NCBI GenBank assembly: GCA_017432445.1
Contig: JAFRJC010000017.1
Location: 1-34,872, forward strand
DNA from: Eggerthellaceae bacterium
Lineage (GTDB): Bacteria; Actinomycetota; Coriobacteriia; Coriobacteriales; Eggerthellaceae
Direction: 5' to 3'
DNA length: 34,872 nucleotides
Position 1 is the stretch's first letter; every line of letters begins with the position of its first letter. The position numbers and the translations under genes were made by a program. The notes under the pieces were generated by a model, which did not search any database, was not told where the DNA came from, and saw nothing but the letters and a program-made list of their open reading frames with translations. Shown here piece after piece: positions 26,033-34,769 of this stretch.

Positions 26033-29000
26033 CTATTGCGCCGCATATGCGTCGGCTATGGCTTGCTCAAGTTCGGCAATGTCGCCTGATTCGAAACGAT
26101 AGCGCACGCACTGGGGTTGGCCCGAGCCGTCGGCACGCGGACGCTCGACGCGCACGAACACGGCCTCGACGGATTTCACGCCCTGGCTCATGACGGCATA
26201 GGCGTAGCATGCCGCCTGCAGCACGTGCTTCTCGGCCAGCTCGTCGGGTCCCTCGTCGTCACGGCCGCCCGTCTTGTAATCCACGACGATGGCATGCGCA
26301 CCCTCATCGGAAAGCCCGAGCAGGTCGATCTCGCCCTCCAGGAAAACCGGCTCGTCTTTACCGTCCACCGGCACCCGCAAGAAGAAGGGCACTTCCGCGC
26401 GCAGGTCATCCAAATCCTGCATCTTAAGCGCTATATCGCTTGCAAACCAACGATTCAGCGCCTCGTTCAGGCGTCCAATCTGCGTATCGTCCAGCTTGCA
26501 TGCGCGTGCCAGCGCCGAAACCCTTCCCGTCGACGGCCGCGCGAAGCCAAAGCTCCCGCGTGCGACAACCGCGTACTGCGCAAGTCGATGGAACGCCGTG
26601 CCCAAATCGGTAGCCCTGTCGGAATCTGCGCTCGACACCTTCCTATATGCCCACGAGCCATCGTCCTCATCCGACGTGGCGGCTCCCAAATCGGCTTCAT
26701 GCCAACCGGGTATGAAATCGTACAGATCCTCGGCGTCATCCTTCGAAACGAGGGAGAGCGAGAACAGTTGCTGGGCCTCTGGCTCGTCGGCAACCTCGAA
26801 GTGCTTTTCGGCCAAGCGCTGCAGGACGTCGGTTTGGTGGGAAGCGTCCGAAATCGACGAATAGCTGAAGATGCCCTCGTGGGCAGGGGCGTATGGCGTC
26901 CGCGAAACGGCCGGACGCTCTTCAGGCGCGGGAATCGCGAACTCCCCTTCCGAGAACACGCAGGGCGCATCCACATCGACGCCTTTGCCTTCGTCTGCCT
27001 CGTCGGCTTCGTCAGAAACCAGGGCGACGTGCTCCACGAGCGCTGCCTGCGATCCGCCGTACTCGTAATGCGACACGCCCTCGCAAAAACCTCCGTCTGT
27101 CCCAGCCAGGGCATCCACGACCGCGCCAAGGCAGCTCTTCGGCGTGGCCAGAGGGTTCTCCTTCGTCCTCTTGCCCGTGAGCGAGATGACGAGCGCCTCC
27201 TTCGCGCGCGTGAGCGCTACGTACAAAAGCCGCTTCGATTCCTCGGCATCGCCCACTCTCTCGTATTCGTATAACGCCGCGCGCAAGGCGAGCGGTCCAT
27301 CGGCTCGCTTGATTGCGCAGGCAAGCTCGTCTTCGTCGACCAGGTCCTCGGTCATGGCGGCATACAGCTCCGACATGTCCTTGAGCTTCGCAGAGCCGTC
27401 GAACGCGGTGGCGCTATTGCCCAGGTCGAGCGACAGGTAGATGGCGCCATCCAGACTGCTCGCCAGCAGTTTCGAAGAAGGTCCGCCCGACTCCTTGAGC
27501 TCGGCGACCGCCACGATGGGAAACTCCAGGCCCTTGGAAGCGTGGACCGTCATGATGCGCACGAAATCGCCATCGGTGGTCGAAAGCGCGCCCGGCGCCT
27601 CTTTCGCCTCGGCGAACAACGCTTCAAGCTGGCTTGCCACTTTCGCGGGACCCGCCGCCGTGGATTCTTCGATTTCCTCGATCATGCGCACGGTCTTGTA
27701 GGCGTTAGCAACAGACGCAAGGCCTTCGGGACCGCGCCCCTGCATGCGAGAAAGCCATCCCGAATCTGCGAGGACGCGCATGACCAGCCGGGACGTAGTC
27801 GTGCGAGCAGAGCCTTCCAGCAGCTCGCCCATGACGCGCAGCGCCAAAACCAACCGCGCGGACCAGGCGTCCAGCGGACCGTTCTCCTTCAGCAAGCGCA
27901 CAGCCGACATGAGGCCTGCGCACAGGTTCTCGCGCTTCAGGCTGCTGTCGGCCTGGTCGACCGTCGTCGTAAGAAACAGCAAATCGCCTGCAGAGAGCTC
28001 GAACAGCGGGCTCGTGAGCACGTTGTGAAGCGACTGGGTGCGATAGGGATTGGCCACGATACGGGCCAAGTTCAGCACGAGTGCGGCCTCGGGCGCGCGT
28101 GCAAACACCGATCCGCCCGTGATGACGCAGGGCAGGCCGCAATCACGCAGCGCGCGGGCGTACACGTCGGCATTCGTCATGCCGCCAAGCAACAATGCCA
28201 TGTCGCCCGCCGAATGACCTTGGGCACGCAAGTCCGCGAAGGACTCGGCGATCCGCATCGCGGCAGTCTGGCGCATCTGGTCAGCCTTCGGGCCTTTTTG
28301 CGTGTTCGACGTGAGCTGTACCTGCACACGCGGCGCACTCGAAGCGAATGGCCGCTTGACGCGGCACTCTTCGCGTGCGGGCACGAGCGACATGAACTCT
28401 CCCCCGAACATCTCGGGCCGCTCGAAGACACGATCCACCAGAGCGAGCACATCTGCATGGCTGCGGAAGTTGTGGGGCAGGTTCACGACGTCGTCGGGGC
28501 TTTCGCTCCTCACGCTTTCCAGATGACGGCGATATACCGATACGTCAGCGCCGCGGAAGCGGTAAATCGACTGCTGGGCATCGCCTACCGTGCACAGACG
28601 GCACGCACCAGGACCTGCTATGAGCTTGATCATATCGACCTGCATCTGGTCGGTGTCCTGGAACTCGTCGACCATCACGAGCTGGAATTTGTCGGCGTAC
28701 AACGCCGCCAGCTCGGGTCGACCGCTGACGGCCTGATAGGCCATCACGAGCAAGTCATTGTTGTCGAGCACACCGACAGCGCGTTTCGCGTGCGTGAACA
28801 GGTTTTGCGCCTGGCGCGCCAAACACATGAGCGTATCCAGATGCGGACGCGCCGCTGCCAAGCGCAGTTCCATGATGCAGCGGCCGTAGAGCTTCTGCAC
28901 TTCGCCTATCTGTGCCTTGAAATTGGCCGTGCCCGCTTTCCTGGGAAACGAAAGGCCATCGAGGGCGCTCAAGATCCAGAGGATGTCAGACGCATGGCCC

Positions 29001-29764
29001 TGCTGCAAGCCGTCGCGAAGAGCTGCAGTCTTCTCTGCCGTTTCGGCAGCCCACGCCTCCCGCGCCTCGTTGGGCTTCTGCCCGTCCGCCATCAAGGCCA
29101 GATCGTCGAGCGCATCCAGCACGGCGCAGGCCAACTGCTCGGGATTCGCAGCCGCCTGGTCCACGACGAAGGCGTCGAAACCGCGCGGACTCGCACTCGC
29201 CGCATCCATGAGCGTAATCAGCATCGATTCGACCGACGAGCCGTACATGCTGTACGTACGCGCCGGATACTCCTCGAAGAGCGCTTCCACCGCCTGGGCA
29301 GATACGCCGCCTGCGCCGCAATCGCCCCCATCGAGGTAGTCCATGCCACCCGCCTGGGCGCGTTCCAGCACCTCGTCGACTGCCTGGTCTCGCAGGGAGG
29401 CGGCGACGGTCGGGTCGGCCATCTCGAACGCGGGATCGAGGTCGAGCTCGAGCGCATGTGCGCGCAGGATTCGCGCGCACATGCCGTGGATTGTGGAAAT
29501 CCACGCATCATCGACCTTGAGCGCCTGTTCGGACATGCCGCGCGCTCGCAGCTCGGCCTTGATGCGCGCTTTCAGCTCGCCAGCCGCCTTGTTGGTGAAC
29601 GTGATGGCGCACACGCGTCCGATGTCATCGAGCGCACCGCCCTCGAGGGCGTAGGCGATGCGCTGAGTGAGGGTAAACGTCTTGCCCGAGCCCGCACCGG
29701 CGGCCACGACGAGCGGCCTGTCGAGCGTTTGGATGCAAGCTTGCTGACCAGATGTCAGGGCCAT
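26033..29764 (-). CDS. addA: ATP-dependent helicase/nuclease subunit A (AddA)
   Basis: 1243 residues. A UvrD/RecB-like superfamily 1 helicase with a C-terminal nuclease; with AddB it resects double-strand breaks for RecA recombination. Motifs: Walker A AGAGSGKT (residues 22-29), Ia ITFTNKAAGELKARI, II VDEFQDTDQMQ, III GDAQQSIYRFRGAD, IV LPHNFRSHADVL, V IMTVHASKGLEFPIVAVAEL and VI RLLYVALTRAKEALV. The C-terminal PD-(D/E)XK core reads FLEGEIDLLG and IVVDYKTGG, then QAACYAYAV. ATG 29764 follows the addB stop by two bases, with GAGGTGA in the end of addB, so translation is coupled. RecB is unlikely, given its partner and the absence of recC/recD. Confidence 0.96.
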   Translation of the reverse strand: MALTSGQQACIQTLDRPLVVAAGAGSGKTFTLTQRIAYALEGGALDDIGRVCAITFTNKAAGELKARIKAELRARGMSEQALKVDDAWISTIHGMCARILRAHALELDLDPAFEMADPTVAASLRDQAVDEVLERAQAGGMDYLDGGDCGAGGVSAQAVEALFEEYPARTYSMYGSSVESMLITLMDAASASPRGFDAFVVDQAAANPEQLACAVLDALDDLALMADGQKPNEAREAWAAETAEKTAALRDGLQQGHASDILWILSALDGLSFPRKAGTANFKAQIGEVQKLYGRCIMELRLAAARPHLDTLMCLARQAQNLFTHAKRAVGVLDNNDLLVMAYQAVSGRPELAALYADKFQLVMVDEFQDTDQMQVDMIKLIAGPGACRLCTVGDAQQSIYRFRGADVSVYRRHLESVRSESPDDVVNLPHNFRSHADVLALVDRVFERPEMFGGEFMSLVPAREECRVKRPFASSAPRVQVQLTSNTQKGPKADQMRQTAAMRIAESFADLRAQGHSAGDMALLLGGMTNADVYARALRDCGLPCVITGGSVFARAPEAALVLNLARIVANPYRTQSLHNVLTSPLFELSAGDLLFLTTTVDQADSSLKRENLCAGLMSAVRLLKENGPLDAWSARLVLALRVMGELLEGSARTTTSRLVMRVLADSGWLSRMQGRGPEGLASVANAYKTVRMIEEIEESTAAGPAKVASQLEALFAEAKEAPGALSTTDGDFVRIMTVHASKGLEFPIVAVAELKESGGPSSKLLASSLDGAIYLSLDLGNSATAFDGSAKLKDMSELYAAMTEDLVDEDELACAIKRADGPLALRAALYEYERVGDAEESKRLLYVALTRAKEALVISLTGKRTKENPLATPKSCLGAVVDALAGTDGGFCEGVSHYEYGGSQAALVEHVALVSDEADEADEGKGVDVDAPCVFSEGEFAIPAPEERPAVSRTPYAPAHEGIFSYSSISDASHQTDVLQRLAEKHFEVADEPEAQQLFSLSLVSKDDAEDLYDFIPGWHEADLGAATSDEDDGSWAYRKVSSADSDRATDLGTAFHRLAQYAVVARGSFGFARPSTGRVSALARACKLDDTQIGRLNEALNRWFASDIALKMQDLDDLRAEVPFFLRVPVDGKDEPVFLEGEIDLLGLSDEGAHAIVVDYKTGGRDDEGPDELAEKHVLQAACYAYAVMSQGVKSVEAVFVRVERPRADGSGQPQCVRYRFESGDIAELEQAIADAYAAQ

Positions 29765-29766
29765 CG

Positions 29767-32748
29767 TTACTCACCTCGCTTCGGGCAGTTTGCCACGGGA
29801 CAGTACTTGCACGCTTCTGGCCGCACCGGATGGGGGTCGACCTCGCCCAACTCCATGTGGACGATCGCATCCGCCACGAGCTTTTCGGTTTCGTCGAGCA
29901 TGTCGGTGAAGGAAAGGTCGGCAAAAACCGGTTTGTCGAGACGGATTGGCAGCTGGGCCAAGAGGCGCGCCTTGTTAACGTTGTCGGGTTGGCTGCCCGA
30001 CCCGGAAGGACGTTGCCGCCGATGGGATGAGGGCGCAGCTTCCAACTCGTTTTCTGCATCGCTTTCCATGCCCGATTGCACAATCTGCGCTCGAGTTGTA
30101 GGTGTGTTCTCCGGTTCACCCTCGGGCACGGCAACAGGCATGCAGCGGCTCCGCTCGCAGTTCGCGCCGGGAAGATGCGCAGATTCCAACACGCGTCCGT
30201 CGTACGCACCGGCCCATGTCGGCGCCTTGCCAACGCATACGTAAAGCGCACCTACGACGTCGAGCCCGAGCGACCTGCGAACGATCTGGGCATACATGCG
30301 AGTCTGCACCTTGCCCGGTTCCAAGGGGTTCTTGTTGGCGATTGCGTAAGCGTTGTCGACCGAGCCCTTGTAGTCGATGATCACCGCCCGACCTGCATCG
30401 TCAACGTCGATGCGGTCGACCTTCCCCACGAAAGGATGGCCCGCGTATTGCGCGCCGTCTTCCAAGCTGATTGCGTATTCCAGGTAAGCGGGATGGAAGG
30501 TGAGCAGAAACTTCGCCTCGAAGTCGAGGTAGGCGACAAGCTGGCGTATGCACGCCTGCAGCTCGTGCTGTTCCAGCTGCGTGACGGCCACGTATCGGCC
30601 GCTTCCCGGCTCGAGCTCGCGTTGGCGAGCAGCCTCGCTCTCGGCAACTTCGCGCATAAGCGAGCGCGCCTGCTCCAGGTTGTCCGACGTCACCTTGAGA
30701 TGACCTGCCTCGGCGAACTCGGCATAGAATCTCTGGAGCACTGCGTGTGTAAACGAGCCGCGCTCGAGGGGCCCGAAACCCTCTTCCAGCTCCTCGACTC
30801 GCAGGCGGTTTTGAACGAACCACTTGTATGGGCATTCCAGATACGATTCAACTTGCGATGGCGAGGGGCTGAATCCTGCAATCTGTCCTTGCGCATCGCG
30901 CCTTGCGAGCGCAACGAGCGGACGCGCAGCTGGCATGATGTCGCCGATTTCTGCAGGATCTTCGTTCTGCTCTAGCGGTTGCGCCGCACCCTTGGCGCGC
31001 GCAGAGGCGTTCGCGAACAGGTCCTCCTCGCCACGCTGGACCACATCGCTTCGAAGCACGTCGGGCAAGCCGTACACGGGATCCAGATCATCGTCGCCAA
31101 CCGCGCCATCGCGATACGCGTCGACGAGTTCTTGGAGAACTGCAGCCGGATACGTGGGATTGCCATCCCAATCGTTGAGCGGGCGCACGCATAAAAAGCT
31201 CTCTGTCGGCAGTGCCTGCAGCTCGGCAAACAGGCGACGGGCGCGGGAGAGCGCCGTTTCCGTGGAGAACAATCCCAGTTTCTCGAACAGGGTCGCGGCC
31301 GCATCGTCGCGATCGGCCAGCGGGTAGTCTTCCGCCGTGAGGTCGCAGGCAATGACCTGGGTGCACGAACCCGCTCCCATGCGAGCCGCCGCTGCTTGCG
31401 TCGTCACTATGACTTGGGAATCAGCGGTGTCAGCGCACGCTCCCGAGCTATACGACACCGTCACCTTCACGTCCTCGAGCACGCGCGCGCATGCGCCCAT
31501 GCTCGCCCCCACGCGACGGGCCGCCGTCGTACACGAGCGCACGGCCGCAGCAGCCGAGAGCTGCTCGGCACGCCAGGCATCGGAGCGGCCTTTCGCCTTG
31601 AACGCGATCTGCTCGAAGACGCCGAGCAGGATGTCCGCTTCGGGATCTTGCACGAGCTCTTCCAATTGAGAGAGCAAATCGGAGCCCATGCGCAAACCCG
31701 CGAGGCACGTTTCGCGTTCCAAGGTGCGATCGGCTCGCAGGCCCTTGTCGATGGCGAGCGCGCTTTCCCTGTTGAAACCCGAGAATGGAGCCTGCACGAC
31801 ATCCGAGAGATCGTCGATCGACCAGACGTCTCCCCCGGCCGCACGGTACATCTCGAGGAACTGCCGTCCGAAATCAGTTGAGCTGAACGCGACCTGCGCT
31901 TGCACGCAAGCACTCACGCCCTCGCGTGCCAGCTCAGGCTCGAGCGCCTTGAACATGCGCAGCGGATTCTTGCATGCCACGACGGATAACCAATGTGGTT
32001 CGGTCCCCTTTTGGTTATCTCGCAGAACATCAGCCACGAGGGCGGCTTGCGCGTAGCGCCCCGACGGAAAACCGAAGCGAAGATCGATTCCCTCGGGAAG
32101 GCGCTGACGAGTCGGAGAGGCGTTCTCCGATTCGCCTAACGCGTCGACATCGACGTTGGGGCATGATTCGAAGAACCAGGACTGCAACCAGGTAAGGGGT
32201 TGGTCGAAGAGAATCCGCACGCTAACACGAGACGGGAAAGCACTCGACGCATGCTGCACCAGGTATGCGGATGCATGCCCCATTTCCACCAATCCCGCAG
32301 ATGCCAGTAGCTCGACGTAGCATCCAATGCATTGCAGAAGAAGCGCCTCGCGGACAGAAAGACCAAGCGGAACCGCCCCCGCACACGCCTGGGCGAGCGC
32401 ATGCTCGAACTCGGGCACGCCTGCGCCGACGCGCACGCATTTCGCGGCAAGACCCACCATGCCGGGAGAGACGGAAAGCTCGGCATGCGTGCCGTCGTCG
32501 AACACCGTGCCCAACTTCGGCTCGCCCGCCGCCAGCTGCTCGAAGGCCGCCTGCATGATCACCTGGCGCTGCAGTGAGTCTACAACCGCGCGCCCATCAC
32601 CGAAAAGCTCCCACAGGTCGGCGATCCATGCGTTGAACGTGGTCACGGTCTGCGAGAACAGTCCCCTGTCGCTTTCGGCGGCCTGCTGCTTGCGCCAATG
32701 CTCAACCTGCGCGAACGTCGGCAGCAACACCACATCGTATCCAGCCAT
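29767..32748 (-). CDS. addB: AddB-like subunit, PD-(D/E)XK nuclease with Fe-S cysteines
   Basis: 993 residues from ATG 32748, chosen for TTGGAG upstream. The N-terminal half is a degenerate helicase-like region: it begins YDVVLLPTFAQVEHWRKQQ where B. subtilis AddB has a Walker A motif, so ATP binding here is doubtful. The nuclease domain starts at FSPSPSQVESYLECPYKWF (Cys639), continues with GSFTHAVLQRFY, and has HPFVGKVDRIDV with VIIDYKGS as the metal-binding core. Three further cysteines lie at the very end (Cys980, Cys983, Cys988), matching the AddB pattern of one distant plus three C-terminal Fe-S ligands. First gene of the addB-addA pair. A hairpin lies in its leader. Confidence 0.9.
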   Translation of the reverse strand: MAGYDVVLLPTFAQVEHWRKQQAAESDRGLFSQTVTTFNAWIADLWELFGDGRAVVDSLQRQVIMQAAFEQLAAGEPKLGTVFDDGTHAELSVSPGMVGLAAKCVRVGAGVPEFEHALAQACAGAVPLGLSVREALLLQCIGCYVELLASAGLVEMGHASAYLVQHASSAFPSRVSVRILFDQPLTWLQSWFFESCPNVDVDALGESENASPTRQRLPEGIDLRFGFPSGRYAQAALVADVLRDNQKGTEPHWLSVVACKNPLRMFKALEPELAREGVSACVQAQVAFSSTDFGRQFLEMYRAAGGDVWSIDDLSDVVQAPFSGFNRESALAIDKGLRADRTLERETCLAGLRMGSDLLSQLEELVQDPEADILLGVFEQIAFKAKGRSDAWRAEQLSAAAAVRSCTTAARRVGASMGACARVLEDVKVTVSYSSGACADTADSQVIVTTQAAAARMGAGSCTQVIACDLTAEDYPLADRDDAAATLFEKLGLFSTETALSRARRLFAELQALPTESFLCVRPLNDWDGNPTYPAAVLQELVDAYRDGAVGDDDLDPVYGLPDVLRSDVVQRGEEDLFANASARAKGAAQPLEQNEDPAEIGDIMPAARPLVALARRDAQGQIAGFSPSPSQVESYLECPYKWFVQNRLRVEELEEGFGPLERGSFTHAVLQRFYAEFAEAGHLKVTSDNLEQARSLMREVAESEAARQRELEPGSGRYVAVTQLEQHELQACIRQLVAYLDFEAKFLLTFHPAYLEYAISLEDGAQYAGHPFVGKVDRIDVDDAGRAVIIDYKGSVDNAYAIANKNPLEPGKVQTRMYAQIVRRSLGLDVVGALYVCVGKAPTWAGAYDGRVLESAHLPGANCERSRCMPVAVPEGEPENTPTTRAQIVQSGMESDAENELEAAPSSHRRQRPSGSGSQPDNVNKARLLAQLPIRLDKPVFADLSFTDMLDETEKLVADAIVHMELGEVDPHPVRPEACKYCPVANCPKRGE

Positions 32749-32845
32749 ACCCGCTCCAATCCGCCGCCTCAAATATCTCAAGGGGAAGGCTCCCCCTTTA
32801 GCATATTGTCATACTTGCAAATCGCCTAGCTGTCCCAAAACCACA

Positions 32846-32947
32846 CCACCCAAACCGGTGTACGAGGCTATCCTTGTACTCGTTTCCGGGCGGTGGCTCC
32901 TTTCCCTTCGAATTGCATTCAACCTTTGTTCCTCTCGCCGCCCGGAA
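32846..32947. ncRNA. Candidate structured RNA with two mutually exclusive stems
   Basis: Stem A is a nested hairpin: CCACC (32846-32850)/GGTGG (32892-32896), CCGG (32855-32858)/CCGG (32886-32889) and ACGAG (32862-32866)/CTCGT (32879-32883). Stem B pairs TTCCGGGCGG (32884-32893) with 32938-32947, extended by three pairs of which two are G-U on the plus strand. Both use 32884-32896, so they cannot coexist. Orientation is undecided: minus would be the addBA leader, while the wobble pairs favour plus. No known RNA family is recognised. Confidence 0.35.
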
Positions 32948-33093
32948 CCCTAGAGGTCAACCATCGCGCCGAGAGGCGAAGAGAACCGCTTGCCAAACCG
33001 CAAGAGCTTTCCTCGCCAGGCTTGACGCCATGCCTCAGATAAACGATGGACAGCAAGCCGTTGTTCTTACTGTTCAAAATATCATGGGCGGAT

Positions 33094-33143
33094 TGGCTTG
33101 AGAAGATAATCGTCGGACCCATAGGCGAAGATTTCTCAAGCCA
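33094..33143. repeat. 11-bp perfect inverted repeat
   Basis: TGGCTTGAGAA (33094-33104) and TTCTCAAGCCA (33133-33143) pair perfectly around a 28-base loop that can itself form a few pairs. No U tract follows on either strand. It could be an RNA hairpin or a protein-binding site. Confidence 0.6.
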
Positions 33144-33295
33144 TCCCGTGTCCCGTTGTCGAATACGAGCAAAAACATGTTTTGACACCGGATTGATCAG
33201 TCGCCTCTTGAGTGACCTATCGCCACAAGACAAGTAATCTATCCCTTCTGATATCCTATTCAGCGAAACACGTCGTCATCCGATAGGAGTAGCGC

Positions 33296-34684
33296 ATGGC
33301 CGAAATCAAATGCCCAAACTGCGGAACCGTCATCTCGCTCGAACAATCCGACCTCGACTCCGTCGTCATGCAGGTTCGCGACGAGCAGTTCAAGCTGGAG
33401 CTGGAAGCGCGCGTCGCGGCTATCGAAGCCCAGAAGCAAAGCGAGCTGGCTGCGTTTCGCGCCCAAGCCGAAGCTGACAAGGCCGCTGGCGAATCGCAGA
33501 AAGACGCCCAGATCGCCGAGCTGCGCGCGCAGCTGAAGTCTTCGGAAACCGCCGCAACAACCCAGCTGAAGGCAGCCGAATCTGCAGCTTCCGCCCAGCT
33601 GAAATCCGCCCTCTCGCTCGCCGAATCGCAGCATGAGCTCGCCCTGCAGCAGGCAATCGCCGATTCCCAGAAGCAATGCGACGAACTGCGGTCGGCGCTC
33701 GCGCTGAAGGACTCCGAGCGCGAACTTGCCGTCACGCAAGCCGTCGCTGCAGCCCAGAAAGAGCGCGATGAGCTGAGCGCCGCGCTTAAGCTCAGCCAAT
33801 CCGAACACGAGGCTGCCGAGGCGCGCTTGCGTGAGCAGATGGCCGAACAGCAGCGTCGCCACGAGGACGCCCTCGCCTTCCAGAAGGAGGAGATCGAGCG
33901 CCTGAAGGACATGAAGGCGCGCCTGTCCACCAAGATGATCGGCGAATCGCTCGAGCAACATTGCCAGTATGAATTTAACCGCATCCGAGCCGTCGCATTC
34001 CCGCGCGCCTACTTCGAGAAAGACAACGACATATCGCAAGGCACCAAGGGGGATTTCATCTTCCGCGAAGAGGACGAGGACGGCAACGAGATCATCTCGA
34101 TCATGTTCGAGATGAAAAACGAGGGCGAGACCAACTCGGTCAAGAAGAAGAACGAGGACCACTTCGTCAAGCTTGACCGCGACCGCACGAAGAAGGGCTG
34201 CGAATACGCCGTCTTGGTATCGTTGCTCGAACCCGACAACGAACTCTACAACGAGGGCATCGTGGACGTATCGCACCGGTTCCCCAAGATGTACGTCATC
34301 CGACCGCAGTTCTTCATCCCCATCATCTCGCTTTTGCGCAATGCGGCCCTCAACTCGCTCGAATACAAGCGAGAGCTCGCCCTCGTGCGCCAGCAAGACC
34401 TCGATATCACAACCTTCGAGCGGGATCTCGACGTGTTCAAACAGGGCTTCTTCAAGAACTTCGGCGATGCGTCACTGCGATTCGAAGATGCCATCAAGGC
34501 CATCGACAAGGCCATCGCCGACTTGCAGAAGGCCAAAGACAAGCTGCTCGTGTCCGAAAAGCATCTCACGGCCGCAAATCACAAGCTCGAGGGACTCACC
34601 GTGAAGAAGCTCACGCGCAAAAACCCCACCATGAAAGCGAAGTTCGCTGCTCTCGAGAAGGATGAAGCGGAAGATTTCGAATAG
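33296..34684 (+). CDS. DUF2130 protein: zinc-finger-like start, coiled coil, nuclease-like core
   Basis: 462 residues. The N-terminus IKCPNCGTVI carries a single CxxC, as in half of a zinc ribbon. Residues 25-205 are Ala/Glu/Gln/Lys-rich and should form a long coiled coil. The conserved DUF2130 domain follows (about residues 215-400): GESLEQHCQYEFNRI, KGDFIF and IMFEMKNE. The Asp253 ... Glu272-x-Lys274 pattern resembles a PD-(D/E)XK endonuclease core. The C-terminal part is again helical. AGGAG lies six bases before ATG 33296. It is a single gene ended by a strong terminator. Biochemical function is unknown to me; a role in DNA or RNA cleavage is inference from the motif only. Confidence 0.88.
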   Translation: MAEIKCPNCGTVISLEQSDLDSVVMQVRDEQFKLELEARVAAIEAQKQSELAAFRAQAEADKAAGESQKDAQIAELRAQLKSSETAATTQLKAAESAASAQLKSALSLAESQHELALQQAIADSQKQCDELRSALALKDSERELAVTQAVAAAQKERDELSAALKLSQSEHEAAEARLREQMAEQQRRHEDALAFQKEEIERLKDMKARLSTKMIGESLEQHCQYEFNRIRAVAFPRAYFEKDNDISQGTKGDFIFREEDEDGNEIISIMFEMKNEGETNSVKKKNEDHFVKLDRDRTKKGCEYAVLVSLLEPDNELYNEGIVDVSHRFPKMYVIRPQFFIPIISLLRNAALNSLEYKRELALVRQQDLDITTFERDLDVFKQGFFKNFGDASLRFEDAIKAIDKAIADLQKAKDKLLVSEKHLTAANHKLEGLTVKKLTRKNPTMKAKFAALEKDEAEDFE

Positions 34685-34732
34685 CGGGACGAGACAGCGT
34701 ACCTGGCAACTTGTCTTATCGCGAAAAAAGAG

Positions 34733-34769
34733 AAGGGGCTGTAACAGAAGCAATGTTGCAGCCCCTTTT
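34733..34769. terminator. Strong bidirectional terminator after the DUF2130 gene
   Basis: AAGGGGCTG (34733-34741) pairs with CAGCCCCTT (34759-34767), and the stem continues inward to about 14 bp with one G-U pair. On the plus strand it runs into TTTT (34766-34769). On the minus strand it is followed, after CTC, by TTTTTT. It should end transcription from both sides. Confidence 0.92.

Larger units (their letters stand above)
32749..33295. other. 547-bp intergenic region with several hairpins, no convincing gene
   Basis: Lies between divergent addB and the DUF2130 gene. A short AAGGGG/CCCCTT hairpin (32780-32785, 32793-32798) sits in the addB leader. A cluster of stems spans 32846-33143, including a hairpin with CTTGC (32989-32993)/GCAAG (33000-33004) closed by GGCGA (32975-32979)/TCGCC (33013-33017). 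A perfect palindrome AAAACATGTTTT lies at 33172-33183 and overlaps a TTGACA (33182-33187), but no -10 follows at proper distance. Open frames on both strands lack ribosome sites and are not called. AGGAG before 33296 serves the DUF2130 gene. Confidence 0.6.

Noticed and set aside
27542..30244. 900-codon plus-strand open frame opposite addA and the end of addB
   Set aside because: It is a GC-skew shadow of addA/addB. Its translation is Arg/His-rich with no family resemblance and no ribosome site, while both minus-strand genes show full helicase and nuclease motifs.
32846..33190. RNase P RNA, tmRNA or SRP RNA
   Set aside because: I looked for conserved cores (GAGGAAAGTCCGGG, the tmRNA TTCGA end, the SRP GGAA loop helix) on both strands and did not find them.
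32919..33237. Short open frames on both strands (33046-33237 plus, 32919-33233 minus)
   Set aside because: Neither has a ribosome site, they overlap each other and the hairpins, and no motif is seen.
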